NCBI GenBank assembly: GCA_964492825.1
Contig: CAZBLP010000001.1
Location: 62,001-126,000, forward strand
DNA: 64,000 nucleotides
From: CAZBLP01 sp964492825
GTDB lineage: Bacteria > DYJV01
Direction of reading: 5' to 3'
Position 1 is the stretch's first letter, and every line of letters starts with the position of its first letter. The notes under the pieces are model-generated. The model did no database searches. It was not told where the DNA came from and saw only the letters and a program-made list of their open reading frames with translations. Shown here in pieces: positions 53,685 through 63,254 of the stretch. A program made the translations under genes and the position numbers.

Positions 53685-55025
53685 CTAATGATTTTCAACT
53701 TTTGCTAAAATATTTCCATCTGAAACCTTAATGTTAATTCTGTCATTAATTTTTACATCATTAATGCTTTGTATTAATTTTTTATTTTTCTGAACAATAG
53801 CGTACCCTCTGTTTAAAATATTTAACGGGCTTAAATAATGTAAATTCTGCATAAAATTCAAAAGAGAGTTTTTTTTTGAATTAAAAAGAGCAAAATAATT
53901 TTTATATAAGTTATTTGAGAAATAATCAAGTTTATCTTTGTAATTTTTGATTTTCATTTTAGGATTGAATTGATACAGCTGTAATGTCAGGTGTTTTACC
54001 TTTTCGTTTCTACTGTTAAAATATTGGGAAAATGAATTTATTAAATCTTTTTTTATTATTTTTATTTTATTGTTAAAATGCGTAATTTCCCATCTGAAAT
54101 TGTTAAGATTTGTATTTGAATTATTTATTATATGCTTATAATAGTCAATTTTGGATTTAATCAAAAGAGTTAATCTTTTTGTAAGATTATCTAAGTGAAT
54201 GGAAACTTCCTGTTTGTTTTTTACCACTAATTCAGCTGCTGCTGAAGGGGTAGGTGCTCTTAAATCAGCAACAAGGTCGGAAATTGAAAAGTCTGTTTCA
54301 TGTCCGACTGCTGATATTATAGGTATATTTGATTTAAAAATAGCCCTTGCCACTGTTTCGTCATTGAAAGGCATTAAGTCTTCTATACTTCCTCCGCCTC
54401 TTGCTAAAATAATTACATCTATATTTTCCCTGAAGTTATTAAAGAATTTTATTCCTTCAGTTATTAAATTGGGAGCTTCTTCTCCTTGAACCTTTACAGG
54501 AAAAATAAATAATTCTATACCAGTAAATCTTCTATTTAATACATTTAAAATATCGCGAATAGCTGCACCTGTAACAGAAGTAACAACTCCTATTTTCTCA
54601 GGGAATTTTGGAATGTTCTTTTTGAATTTTTTTTCAAACAATCCTTCTTTAAATAGTTTTTCTTTTAATTTTTCAATCTGCATATATAATTTGCCAATAC
54701 CGTAAGGTTCGAGATAGTCGATGATTATCTGGTATTCCCCCCTTGGTTCATATAGAGATATCCTTCCTCTAACTACAATTTCCTCGCCATTTTTTATATT
54801 GTAATTAATTAATTTTTTTTGTGTTTTAAAAAGAACAGCTTTTATAGAAGCTGTTTTATCTTTTAGAGTGAAGTAAGTATGACCAGACATAGGTGTGACA
54901 ACATTGGAAACTTCTCCAAGTATCCAAACATCAAAGAATTCATCTTCTATAATATTTTTTATTTCTTCGGTTATTTCGGAAACAGTGTAAAATTTTTTCT
55001 CTAATATAGGTAGAATCTGTGCCAT
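53685..55025 (-). CDS. xseA: Exodeoxyribonuclease VII large subunit
   Basis: A 446-residue nuclease subunit. It has an N-terminal OB fold (FDVWILGEVSNVVTPMSGHTYFTLKD), the catalytic block GVVTSVTGAAIRDIL, VIILARGGGSIEDLMPFND and ISAVGHETDFSISDLVADLRAPTPSAAAE, then a coiled coil. With XseB it degrades single-stranded DNA from both ends. xseB is not in the window. A near-consensus promoter ends 7 bases before the ATG, so the mRNA is probably leaderless; there is no ribosome binding site. Confidence 0.96.
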   Translation of the reverse strand: MAQILPILEKKFYTVSEITEEIKNIIEDEFFDVWILGEVSNVVTPMSGHTYFTLKDKTASIKAVLFKTQKKLINYNIKNGEEIVVRGRISLYEPRGEYQIIIDYLEPYGIGKLYMQIEKLKEKLFKEGLFEKKFKKNIPKFPEKIGVVTSVTGAAIRDILNVLNRRFTGIELFIFPVKVQGEEAPNLITEGIKFFNNFRENIDVIILARGGGSIEDLMPFNDETVARAIFKSNIPIISAVGHETDFSISDLVADLRAPTPSAAAELVVKNKQEVSIHLDNLTKRLTLLIKSKIDYYKHIINNSNTNLNNFRWEITHFNNKIKIIKKDLINSFSQYFNSRNEKVKHLTLQLYQFNPKMKIKNYKDKLDYFSNNLYKNYFALFNSKKNSLLNFMQNLHYLSPLNILNRGYAIVQKNKKLIQSINDVKINDRINIKVSDGNILAKVENH

Positions 55026-55032
55026 AATTTAA

Positions 55033-55061
55033 ATTATATTAAAGTTTGAATTTATAGTCAA
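55033..55061 (-). promoter_or_regulatory. Near-consensus sigma-70 promoter of xseA (leaderless mRNA predicted)
   Basis: On the minus strand TTGACT (55056-55061) and a perfect TATAAT (55033-55038) are 17 bases apart. Only 7 bases (55026-55032) separate the -10 from the ATG at 55025, so transcription should begin at or next to the start codon. No Shine-Dalgarno sequence fits in that space. Confidence 0.8.
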
Positions 55062-55170
55062 ATAAAAAATTGACTAATATGAAAAAGAAACTAATTTAAA
55101 CAGTGTAGGGTATAAAAAATTTTAAATTAAATTAGTTGATAGACAATGAATAATGAAAAATTAAAAAATG

Positions 55171-55233
55171 GATTTAGGATTTTGGGATTAAAGATTAGTA
55201 AAAAACTACATCTGAAATCCCAACAACTAAATC
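55171..55233. repeat. Imperfect inverted repeat upstream of clpB
   Basis: GATTTAG (55171-55177) and TTGGGATT (55182-55189) are mirrored by AATCCCAA (55216-55223) and CTAAATC (55227-55233), with 4- and 3-base interruptions. It sits 44 bases before the clpB ATG, in the leader or promoter region. No CIRCE (HrcA) element is present. It may be a regulatory stem or a dispersed repeat. Confidence 0.5.
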
Positions 55234-55276
55234 TTAATTCAACTTTGAACATTAAGCTATTAAAAAGGAGGTTAAT

Positions 55277-57883
55277 ATGGATTTAAATAAATTTACTCAA
55301 AAATCTATTGAAGCATTGCAAGAAGCACAGAAAATTGCAATTTCAAAAAGAAACCAGAATGTTGATGTTGAGCATTTGGTTTATGCCTTGCTTACACAAG
55401 AAGGAGGGCTTGTTCCTGTAATATTAGATGCAATGAATGTTGAAAAAAATAATATTATAAATGACATTAAAAATGAAATTGAGAAAATTCCGCAGGTTGC
55501 GGGACCGGGGGTAGACAGTGGTCAGGTATATATTACAAACAGATTAAATAGAGTTTTTATTGAATCTGAAAATGAAATGAAAAAATGGGGAGATGAATTT
55601 TTAAGTGTTGAAATCATACTGTTAAGCTTGTTTGTTTTGGAAAGTTCAGATAAAATAGTACAAATTTTAAACAAATATGGAATTTACCGAGATAATTTGG
55701 AAAAAATAATAAAAAATATTAGGAGGGATGAAAAAGTGACAAATCAAAATCCTGAATCAACAATGAATGCATTGGATAAATTTGCAATAAATCTTACCCA
55801 AAAAGCATCAGAAGGCAAATTAGATCCTGTTATTGGTAGGGATGATGAAATTCGGAGAGTTATTCAGGTATTGTCCAGAAGGACAAAAAATAATCCTGTT
55901 TTAATAGGGGAGCCTGGTGTTGGAAAAACAGCTATTGTTGAAGGACTGGCACAGAGAATTGTAAATAAAGATGTTCCAGAAGGGCTTAAAGATAAAGAAG
56001 TGCTTTCTCTTGATATGGGTGCATTAATAGCAGGGGCTAAATTTAGAGGCGAATTTGAGGAAAGATTAAAAGCAGTTTTAAAAGAAGTGCAGAAGTCTGA
56101 AGGAAAGATAATACTTTTTATTGATGAACTTCACACTGTAGTTGGTGCAGGAGCTGCAGAAGGCGCAATGGACGCAGGCAACCTTTTAAAGCCGCTACTT
56201 GCAAGAGGAGAACTGCACTGTATAGGAGCAACAACTTTAAATGAATATAAAAAATATATTGAGAAAGATGCAGCACTTGAAAGAAGGTTCCAGCCGGTAC
56301 TTGTAAATGAACCTTCTGTGGAAGATACTATATCCATTTTAAGAGGATTAAAGGAAAGGTATGAGAATCATCATGGTGTAAGGATTAAGGATTCTGCGCT
56401 GGTTGCTGCAGCAGTTTTAAGTCACAGATATATTAGTGACAGGTTTTTGCCTGACAAGGCAATTGATCTTATTGATGAAGCAGCTGCAAGGTTAAGAACT
56501 GAAATAGATTCATTGCCAAGTGAACTTGATGAAATAACAAGAAAAGTTATGCAGCTTGAAATAGAAGCTCAGGCTTTAAAAAAAGAATCAGATGAAGGTT
56601 CTAAGAAACGACTTGAAAACATAAATAAAGAACTTGCTAATTTAAAAGAGAAGAAAAATCAGTTGGAAACTCAGTGGAACCTTGAAAAAGAGATTATTAA
56701 AGAGATTAGGGATATTAAGAGACAAATAGAAGAGACCAAACTTGAAATAGAAAAAGCAGAAAGGGAATATGATTTAAATAAAGCAGCTCAATTAAAATAT
56801 GGCAAGTTGAGAGACCTTGAAGTTAAATTAAAAAAGAAAGAAGAACAGGCGAAAAATAGAAGCAGTGAAAACAAATTATTAAAAGAAGAAGTTGATGAAG
56901 ATGATATTGCTCTTGTGTTGTCAAGGTGGACAGGAATACCTGTAACAAAACTTCTTGAAGGTGAAAAACAGAAGTTATTGAACCTTGAAAAACATCTGCA
57001 TACACGTGTTATAGGACAAGATGAGGCAGTGACAGCAGTTTCCCAAGCAATATTAAGAGCAAGAGCAGGTTTGAAAGATCCCACAAGACCCATTGGCAGT
57101 TTTATATTTCTTGGCCCTACAGGAGTGGGTAAAACAGAGCTGGCAAAAACTCTTGCAGAAAGCCTCTTTGATGATGAAAACAATATGATTAGACTTGACA
57201 TGAGTGAATTTATGGAACGTCATACAGTTGCAAAATTAATAGGAGCACCTCCAGGATATGTAGGTTATGAAGAAGGCGGGCAACTTACAGAAGCTGTAAG
57301 AAGGAAACCATATTGTGTAATTCTGCTTGATGAAATTGAAAAAGCACATCCTGATGTGTTTAATATTTTACTTCAGATTTTAGATGATGGAAGGCTTACA
57401 GATTCTCAAGGGAAAACTATTGATTTTAAAAATACTGTAATAATAATGACTTCGAATATAGGCAGTGAAACAATTTTGAATTACAAACCTGATGAAGATT
57501 TTGAAAAAGTTAAAACAACAGTTACTAATATGCTGATAAACTATTTTAAACCTGAATTTCTAAACAGGGTAGATGAAATAGTCGTATTTCATGGTTTAAC
57601 AAAAGATAATATTAAAGAAATTTTAAAATTACAGATTCAGGCATTGAATATGAGGTTGCAAGACAATGACATTAATATTGAACTTACTGAAAAAGCAGCA
57701 GATTTTATTGTAAAAGTCGGATATGACCCACACTATGGTGCTAGGCCATTAAGAAGAACAATTCAGAGATATATTGAAAATTCTCTTTCAAGAGAGATAA
57801 TTTCAGGAAATGTGAAACCTGGAGACAAGTTAATAATTGATTATGACGATAAAGAAGATAAAATAATTTTTAGACAAGGGTAG
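55277..57883 (+). CDS. clpB: ATP-dependent disaggregase ClpB
   Basis: An 868-residue Hsp100 chaperone that rescues aggregated proteins with DnaK. The order is a Clp-N domain (1-145), first AAA+ with GEPGVGKTAIVEG and IILFIDELHTVVGAGAAEGAMDAGN, a long coiled-coil middle domain (about 400-525), second AAA+ with GPTGVGKTELAK and VILLDEIEKAHPDVFN, and a C-terminal domain with YDPHYGARPLRRTIQ. The middle domain separates it from ClpA and ClpC. AAAGGAGG precedes the ATG. A hairpin terminator follows. Confidence 0.98.
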   Translation: MDLNKFTQKSIEALQEAQKIAISKRNQNVDVEHLVYALLTQEGGLVPVILDAMNVEKNNIINDIKNEIEKIPQVAGPGVDSGQVYITNRLNRVFIESENEMKKWGDEFLSVEIILLSLFVLESSDKIVQILNKYGIYRDNLEKIIKNIRRDEKVTNQNPESTMNALDKFAINLTQKASEGKLDPVIGRDDEIRRVIQVLSRRTKNNPVLIGEPGVGKTAIVEGLAQRIVNKDVPEGLKDKEVLSLDMGALIAGAKFRGEFEERLKAVLKEVQKSEGKIILFIDELHTVVGAGAAEGAMDAGNLLKPLLARGELHCIGATTLNEYKKYIEKDAALERRFQPVLVNEPSVEDTISILRGLKERYENHHGVRIKDSALVAAAVLSHRYISDRFLPDKAIDLIDEAAARLRTEIDSLPSELDEITRKVMQLEIEAQALKKESDEGSKKRLENINKELANLKEKKNQLETQWNLEKEIIKEIRDIKRQIEETKLEIEKAEREYDLNKAAQLKYGKLRDLEVKLKKKEEQAKNRSSENKLLKEEVDEDDIALVLSRWTGIPVTKLLEGEKQKLLNLEKHLHTRVIGQDEAVTAVSQAILRARAGLKDPTRPIGSFIFLGPTGVGKTELAKTLAESLFDDENNMIRLDMSEFMERHTVAKLIGAPPGYVGYEEGGQLTEAVRRKPYCVILLDEIEKAHPDVFNILLQILDDGRLTDSQGKTIDFKNTVIIMTSNIGSETILNYKPDEDFEKVKTTVTNMLINYFKPEFLNRVDEIVVFHGLTKDNIKEILKLQIQALNMRLQDNDINIELTEKAADFIVKVGYDPHYGARPLRRTIQRYIENSLSREIISGNVKPGDKLIIDYDDKEDKIIFRQG

Positions 57884-57895
57884 AGTATTTAGACG

Positions 57896-57928
57896 GCATT
57901 CGACTTTAATTAAGTCGAGTGCTGTTTT
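57896..57928 (+). terminator. Rho-independent terminator of clpB
   Basis: GCATTCGACTT (57896-57906) pairs with AAGTCGAGTGC (57912-57922), 11 pairs including one G-U, across a 5-base loop. TGTTTT follows. It begins 13 bases after the clpB stop, so clpB transcription should end before the sensor-kinase promoter. Confidence 0.85.
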
Positions 57929-57983
57929 CATATTATATTTAATAACCTGAGATGACCTTATAATATAAACTTCCTCAAAATAC

Positions 57984-58012
57984 TTGACTTTTAGAAGATT
58001 CAAAAGTATCAT
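57984..58012 (+). promoter_or_regulatory. Promoter of the hybrid sensor kinase
   Basis: TTGACT (57984-57989) and TATCAT (58007-58012) are 17 bases apart. Predicted start is near 58019, giving a 43-base leader with AAGGA before TTG 58062. The TTG at 57984, an apparent longer start, is the -35 box itself and cannot be translated from this promoter. Confidence 0.7.
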
Positions 58013-58061
58013 TATTAATGAAATCTATCTGAATTGTTTTCAAATTAAACAAGGAAAAAAT

Positions 58062-60887
58062 TTGGAAAATAGAAATTTTAAGAATTATATCCAAAATTTC
58101 ATTTCACTAACGTTCTTAATTACTATTATAGTGTTCAGCATAATTGCTTATTTTACGATTAAGAAAGTCGCATATCCAATCCTTCTTTCCAAAGAGTATG
58201 AAAACATTAGAAATATCGGGAATAGCATTGTTCTTGAACTTAGAAATAAAATAAAAAATGCTGAAACTTTATCTTTAACTGAAGCAAATATTTACAAACT
58301 ATTAGAAAAGAAAAAAAGTGTTTTTATAAAAATCATTCCAAATTTTTTAAATCTTTCAGGTTATGAAAATATTATTGCAGGAGGAGGAATATGGCCTGAG
58401 CCGTATACTTTTAGCAAAAAAGATTTTTACAGAAGTTTTTTCTGGGGTAGAGATAAAAATGGAATTTTAAAGTATTATAATGATTACAATAATCCATCGG
58501 GAAAAGGCTATTTTCATGAAGAGTGGTATGTACCAGTAAAATTTTTAGATAAATCAAAAGTATATTGGTCAAGGTCATACATAGATCCGTATTCCAAGCA
58601 GCCAATGGTGACATGCACTTCACCTATAATAGACAATAAAAAATTTTTAGGAGTTGCAACAGTTGATTTAAAGTTGGAGGGTTTGGAAAAGTTATTTTCG
58701 CAATATGCAAAAAAAGTAAACGGATATATTTTTGTCCTTGATAGGGAAAATAATTTTTTATATTTCCCAAAGGGCAAAACTGTCAGATGGAAAGGAAGTT
58801 TTTATAAAAAATATATCAATTTATCAGAATTTACTAAAAGGTTTCCTCGCTTTAGTATTATAAAAAATAAAATTGAATCAATGGATTATAAATTTATTAA
58901 TTTGGCAAGACAAAAAAACTCAAGATTTGACAAGATAGCAGATAAAATATCTGAAGAATCCTACCAAATTAGTAAACAAGAAGCTGTTTTAATAACAACA
59001 ATTTTAACAAATCCTTTAAAATTGAAACTTGCAAGCAACTTGGAATCTTTTAAAGTAGAAAAAGATATGATTTTCAATGAACCTGCAATTTGTACTATTA
59101 TATATATGCCAGGTACCTATTGGAAAATTGGTGTTGTTGTTACTGAGAAATTAATGTCCAATTTAGTTAATCAAATTTCTTGGAGAATTATTTCGAACCT
59201 CTTTTTTCCTATAATTTTTATCCTTTTAATCGGATATTTTCTAATTAGACATAATCTTCTTGTTCCTTTGAAAAAAATTACTTTGGAATTGTTAAATCCT
59301 CATGACAAAGAAGATTTTTATATTAATTACTCCAGTAATAACGAGCTTGGCAGGTTAGTTTATTATTTTAATAAAAGGACAAGAGAATTAAAAGAAAGTG
59401 AAGCTTATTCAAAAGCAATTTTTGAACAATCTCCGGTTCCCATTCAGATTTTTGATAAAAAAGGTATAGCTATTGATGCTAACAAAGCATGGGAAAATAT
59501 GTGGGGCATGGATAAAAGAGATTTTAATGGAAAATATAATATTTTTAGAGACAAAATCTTTAAAAACAGCAAAGAATTTAAATACATTCATGATGTTTTC
59601 AATGGTAAGCCATATATTATAAAAAAATTTGAGTATAAATTAAAAACCGTTGCCAATATAGGGAGAGACAGAATACTTAATGTTATAATGTTTCCCATTA
59701 AAGATACCAATTCCAATATTGTTAGAGTTGTTGTCATACAGGAGGATATCACTGATAAAGTAAAAATGGAAGAATCTATTCAAAGAATTGGGCAATTAGA
59801 AGCATTAGGCGAGCTTTCAGCAGGAGTGGCACATGATTTCAATAATATTCTTACAGGTATGGTGCTTAATCTTGAAATGCTGGAAATCAAACTTAAGGGA
59901 AATAGAGAGGCGATAAGATTTATTAATAAAATCAAGATAAGTATGGATTCTGCAAAAAATTTAATACATAAAATAAGGATGGTTTCCAGAAGAGAAGAGC
60001 ATAAAATGTTTCCGTGTAAATTAAATGAGATTTTAAAAGAATCTCTTGATATAATAAAACCGGCAATATCATCTAATATAGATTTAAAAGTTCATATTTT
60101 AGGAAATCACTTTTGGATAGAATGTGATAAAAACAGTATAAATCAACTGATTATGAATCTAATTATAAATGCAAGAGATGCGATTAAAACAGCTGAAAGG
60201 TCTAATGGATTAATAGAAATTACTCTTAAAGAGGAAAATAATTTTATAATTCTAAAAGTTTCAGATAACGGAATTGGGATTCCTGAAGAAATTAAAGAAA
60301 GAATTTTTGAACCATTTTTCAGTACCAAACAAAAAACAGAACATAGAGGTACAGGACTTGGGTTGTCAATAGTTTTTAATATAGTAATAATGCATAAAGG
60401 TGAGATAGCAGTTAAATCTGAAGTAGGAAAGGGCACAACATTTACTGTGAAATTTTATTTACTTGATTATCAAATAGATGATAGGAAAGAGGATAAAAAA
60501 AACATCCGTTTAAACAAAAGTCTATATAATAAAACAGTTTTGCTTGTTGAAGATGAAGATAATGTCAGTGAGGCTGAATCTGAAATTTTAAAATATTTGG
60601 GATTTAAAGTTGTAAATGCCAAAAATGGCAAAGAAGCTGTTGATATTGTGAAATCCAGTGAAAAAATTGATATAGTTTTGATAGATTGGGATATGCCTAT
60701 AATGAATGGAGAAAAGGCTATTCTTGATATAAGAAAAATTAATCAAACAATACCTATTTTTATTGTATCAGGTGCAATTAGTGAAAGAATGGAAAAATTT
60801 AAAAATAGTGGATTAATAACAGAGATTATTAATAAACCATTTAAGAAAGATGAGATTATTGAAAAATTCAATTTTTACATAAACTGA
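58062..60887 (+). CDS. Hybrid sensor histidine kinase (Cache-PAS-HisKA-HATPase-REC)
   Basis: About 941 residues from TTG 58062 (AAGGA 6 bases upstream, downstream of a good promoter). A membrane helix (14-34), a large periplasmic Cache-type sensor (to about 370), a second helix (about 378-400), a linker and a PAS domain (IFEQSPVPIQIFDKKG) come first. The kinase core has the H-box GELSAGVAHDFNNIL, N-box NLIINARDA, G1 DNGIGIPEE and G2 GTGLGLSI. A C-terminal receiver has LLVEDED and Asp in LIDWDMPIMNG. The signal and output partner are unknown. No response regulator is adjacent. Confidence 0.92.
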   Translation: MENRNFKNYIQNFISLTFLITIIVFSIIAYFTIKKVAYPILLSKEYENIRNIGNSIVLELRNKIKNAETLSLTEANIYKLLEKKKSVFIKIIPNFLNLSGYENIIAGGGIWPEPYTFSKKDFYRSFFWGRDKNGILKYYNDYNNPSGKGYFHEEWYVPVKFLDKSKVYWSRSYIDPYSKQPMVTCTSPIIDNKKFLGVATVDLKLEGLEKLFSQYAKKVNGYIFVLDRENNFLYFPKGKTVRWKGSFYKKYINLSEFTKRFPRFSIIKNKIESMDYKFINLARQKNSRFDKIADKISEESYQISKQEAVLITTILTNPLKLKLASNLESFKVEKDMIFNEPAICTIIYMPGTYWKIGVVVTEKLMSNLVNQISWRIISNLFFPIIFILLIGYFLIRHNLLVPLKKITLELLNPHDKEDFYINYSSNNELGRLVYYFNKRTRELKESEAYSKAIFEQSPVPIQIFDKKGIAIDANKAWENMWGMDKRDFNGKYNIFRDKIFKNSKEFKYIHDVFNGKPYIIKKFEYKLKTVANIGRDRILNVIMFPIKDTNSNIVRVVVIQEDITDKVKMEESIQRIGQLEALGELSAGVAHDFNNILTGMVLNLEMLEIKLKGNREAIRFINKIKISMDSAKNLIHKIRMVSRREEHKMFPCKLNEILKESLDIIKPAISSNIDLKVHILGNHFWIECDKNSINQLIMNLIINARDAIKTAERSNGLIEITLKEENNFIILKVSDNGIGIPEEIKERIFEPFFSTKQKTEHRGTGLGLSIVFNIVIMHKGEIAVKSEVGKGTTFTVKFYLLDYQIDDRKEDKKNIRLNKSLYNKTVLLVEDEDNVSEAESEILKYLGFKVVNAKNGKEAVDIVKSSEKIDIVLIDWDMPIMNGEKAILDIRKINQTIPIFIVSGAISERMEKFKNSGLITEIINKPFKKDEIIEKFNFYIN

Positions 60888-60917
60888 TTAATGGAAATTT
60901 GAAATTTTAAGTATATA

Positions 60918-62300
60918 TTATAATTTTCCGATATTAACTATTTTAGGAGTAATAAATATAAGCAATTCTCCGCTTGATTTTTGATTTATTTCATTTTTAA
61001 ATAACCCTCCAAAAATTGGAATATCTCCGAAAAATGGAACTTTTGTTTCGCTTTTGGAAACTGAATTTTCCAAAATACCTCCTATTACAGCAGTTTCACC
61101 GTTTTTAAGTAGCAACTTTGTATTTATCTCTTGGGTATTAATGGAAGGTTCTCCATTAACGGTTATCTTCCCAACACTATCTTTGGTCAAATGTATTTCA
61201 ATTGATATTATATTATTTGCTGAAATGTGAGGAGTAACTTTTAATTTTAATTTAGCGTCCTTAAATTCAGTATCAGTACCTGCATCACTAACAGATTTGT
61301 AGGGAATTTCAAGCCCCTGCCCAATAACAGCTTCCTCATTATTTAATACTAAAACTTTGGGACTGGAAATAACTTTTGCTAAATCTCTTGATTTTAAAGC
61401 TGTAAGTTTGAAAGCCAAATTGTAAAATCCCCATTTACCAAATATTAAACCAATACCACCTGCAGCAGGAGAAATTGTTGGCAGATTAACTACATAACTT
61501 GAAGGAATTGAAATTTCATTGAGGTTTGAAGTTGATTCCACACCATGTGGAATGGCATTTGTAATTCCTCCTGATCCTGGAAATTCCGTATCAATTGAAG
61601 AAGTAGTGGTAGTACCTGTTGTTTCTTCTGTCGTCGTTGAAGTTGTACTGCCAGTTCCTCCTTTGATTCCATAGAAAAAATTACTGGATGCTAATCTATT
61701 GACATACGAACCACCCCATTGAATGCCTAATTCCTTAGATGCATCGTTATTTATCACAACTATTTTTGCTTCTATCATAACTTGTTTTGTCGGATTATCA
61801 ATAGTTTTTATAAACTTTTCTATTTTTGAAATATTTCCCAAGAAATCTTGAACAAGCAAACTATTGGTCCTTTCGTCAATAATTACCTTCCCCTCTTTTG
61901 AAAGAATGTTTTCAATCTGATCACTTATATTCTTAGCTTTTGCAAAATTTAAATAAAAAATTTTACTTTTAAGATTTTCTTTGCCTTTAATTTTTTCTAC
62001 GTTCTCCTTTTTATCAATAAAAATAATATTATTTTTGTAGTAATAAGAATATCCGGAAATATTGGTAATAACTTTCAGAGCGTCGTCAAATGTAACATTA
62101 TCAAGATATATGCTTATTTTTCCGGAAATATCCGGTGGAATAACAATGTTGTGTTTCATATATTTGGCAAGATTAACAATTATATCATGAATATCAACAT
62201 TTTTGAGGTTAAGAGAAATTCTTTTATTGTTTAATGAATTTCCTGAGAGTGGCAATGCGGATAATATAAAAAATATTAAAATAAAAATTTTAGTTTTCAA
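60918..62300 (-). CDS. pilQ: Type IV pilus secretin, short PilQ-like form
   Basis: A 460-residue outer-membrane secretin for type IV pilus passage. It has a signal peptide (ending LSGNS region), a short STN/secretin-TonB domain (NVDIHDIIVNLAKYMKHNIVIPPDISG), one N1-type domain (KIFYLNFAKAKNISDQI, then NSLLVQDF) and the secretin barrel (AKVISSPKVLVLNNEEAVIGQG, NGETAVIGGIL, VPFFGDIPIFGGLFKN). AMIN domains of long PilQ proteins are missing. A Thr/Ser/Gly-rich low-complexity loop lies around residues 205-240. It ends the pilMNOPQ operon and overlaps pilP by 11 bases. Confidence 0.9.
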   Translation of the reverse strand: MKTKIFILIFFILSALPLSGNSLNNKRISLNLKNVDIHDIIVNLAKYMKHNIVIPPDISGKISIYLDNVTFDDALKVITNISGYSYYYKNNIIFIDKKENVEKIKGKENLKSKIFYLNFAKAKNISDQIENILSKEGKVIIDERTNSLLVQDFLGNISKIEKFIKTIDNPTKQVMIEAKIVVINNDASKELGIQWGGSYVNRLASSNFFYGIKGGTGSTTSTTTEETTGTTTTSSIDTEFPGSGGITNAIPHGVESTSNLNEISIPSSYVVNLPTISPAAGGIGLIFGKWGFYNLAFKLTALKSRDLAKVISSPKVLVLNNEEAVIGQGLEIPYKSVSDAGTDTEFKDAKLKLKVTPHISANNIISIEIHLTKDSVGKITVNGEPSINTQEINTKLLLKNGETAVIGGILENSVSKSETKVPFFGDIPIFGGLFKNEINQKSSGELLIFITPKIVNIGKL

Positions 62301-62676
62301 TTTTTAACACCACCTTTTCATTATTTGTAATATCAGACAACATAACTTTATGAATATCAATAGATAAAATTTTGTAACCATTAACTACAGCTCCAACCGG
62401 ATACGAATCCCCGTTAATAATTGCAAAGAAGTCTTCATTTATCTTAAAAATACCGGTTAGTTTTAAGATTTCTAAAAAATTTATTTTTTCTTGAATGCTG
62501 TTAGACGTATTTTTTTCTTTTTTCTTAGGATGTTCATTTTTAATTAAATTGAGTTTTATATGAAATTTTTCAAAATAAGTTGTATTAGAGGGCATTTTTA
62601 GTCTTTCTATTATGCTGAAACCGTAGCATTGATTAAAGCATGTAATAATAAAAATAAAAGTAAAAACTTTCTTCAT
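62290..62676 (-). CDS. pilP: Pilus assembly protein PilP-like
   Basis: A 128-residue periplasmic protein with a hydrophobic leader ending near CFNQCYG, possibly a lipoprotein signal (Cys17). The C-terminal part (LTGIFKINEDFFAIINGDSYPVGAVVNGYKILSI region) has the small beta domain of PilP that docks on PilQ. Shorter than typical PilP (about 170-180). Identity rests on this domain and on position between pilO and pilQ. Confidence 0.8.
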   Translation of the reverse strand: MKKVFTFIFIITCFNQCYGFSIIERLKMPSNTTYFEKFHIKLNLIKNEHPKKKEKNTSNSIQEKINFLEILKLTGIFKINEDFFAIINGDSYPVGAVVNGYKILSIDIHKVMLSDITNNEKVVLKIEN

Positions 62677-62690
62677 TTAATATACCCCAA

Positions 62691-63254
62691 TTATGAAATA
62701 ATATAAACGAATTTTAATATCATTTCAACTTTATAATTATCAGATCCTTCTTGTATGCTTTTTAATTTATAATTTTGAATCATAAGAAATTCTTGTTTGT
62801 TCTCTATTATATCAATAAGAGAAATAAAATTTTCAAGTGTTGCATTGCCAATGAATTTAAATAAAATTTTACCGGTTTCTTTTTCAGTTTGTTCGGATAT
62901 TAATTCTATTTTTACAAGATTAACATTGCTTTTAAGTACAATGTCTCTAAAAACATTTATTATCTCTTTTCTTGATTTATTTTTGTTTTTTAAGTATCCG
63001 ATTTCATATTTGTTTTCCATAATTTTGTTTTCTAAGATTTTGATTTTATTTAATAATGTCTGGTTTTTGTTAAACTTGGATATAAATATCCGAATAGCTT
63101 TAGTTATACCTACGACTTCTGTTTTTTCTTTGGAAATTACATATCTTAACTTAACATAAATATGATTGTAATAGTTGAAATTAATAAGAAAAAGAATTAA
63201 AATAAAACCAATAATAATATGAGAGATCTTCATGTTTGCATATATGTTTTTCAT
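62691..63254 (-). CDS. pilO: Pilus assembly protein PilO-like
   Basis: A 187-residue inner-membrane protein with one N-terminal helix (about 10-28), a coiled coil (about 60-95) and a C-terminal ferredoxin-like fold. LENFISLIDIIENKQEFLMIQNYKL is the conserved-type PilO block. It should pair with PilN to form the inner-membrane alignment complex. Sequence similarity is low, as usual for PilO, and order in the operon supports the call. It overlaps pilN by 4 bases. Confidence 0.82.
   Translation of the reverse strand: MKNIYANMKISHIIIGFILILFLINFNYYNHIYVKLRYVISKEKTEVVGITKAIRIFISKFNKNQTLLNKIKILENKIMENKYEIGYLKNKNKSRKEIINVFRDIVLKSNVNLVKIELISEQTEKETGKILFKFIGNATLENFISLIDIIENKQEFLMIQNYKLKSIQEGSDNYKVEMILKFVYIIS

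Noticed and set aside
55026..55276. CIRCE element (HrcA site) upstream of clpB
   Set aside because: No TTAGCACTC-N9-GAGTGCTAA or close variant was found on either strand.
56788..57201. Minus-strand frame of 137 codons opposite clpB
   Set aside because: Fully antisense to the second AAA+ domain of clpB; composition rich in Ser and Phe as expected of a shadow.
57984..58061. Longer start (TTG) for the hybrid sensor kinase
   Set aside because: That TTG is part of TTGACT, the -35 box of a 17-base-spaced promoter. TTG 58062 has AAGGA upstream and begins just before the first membrane helix.
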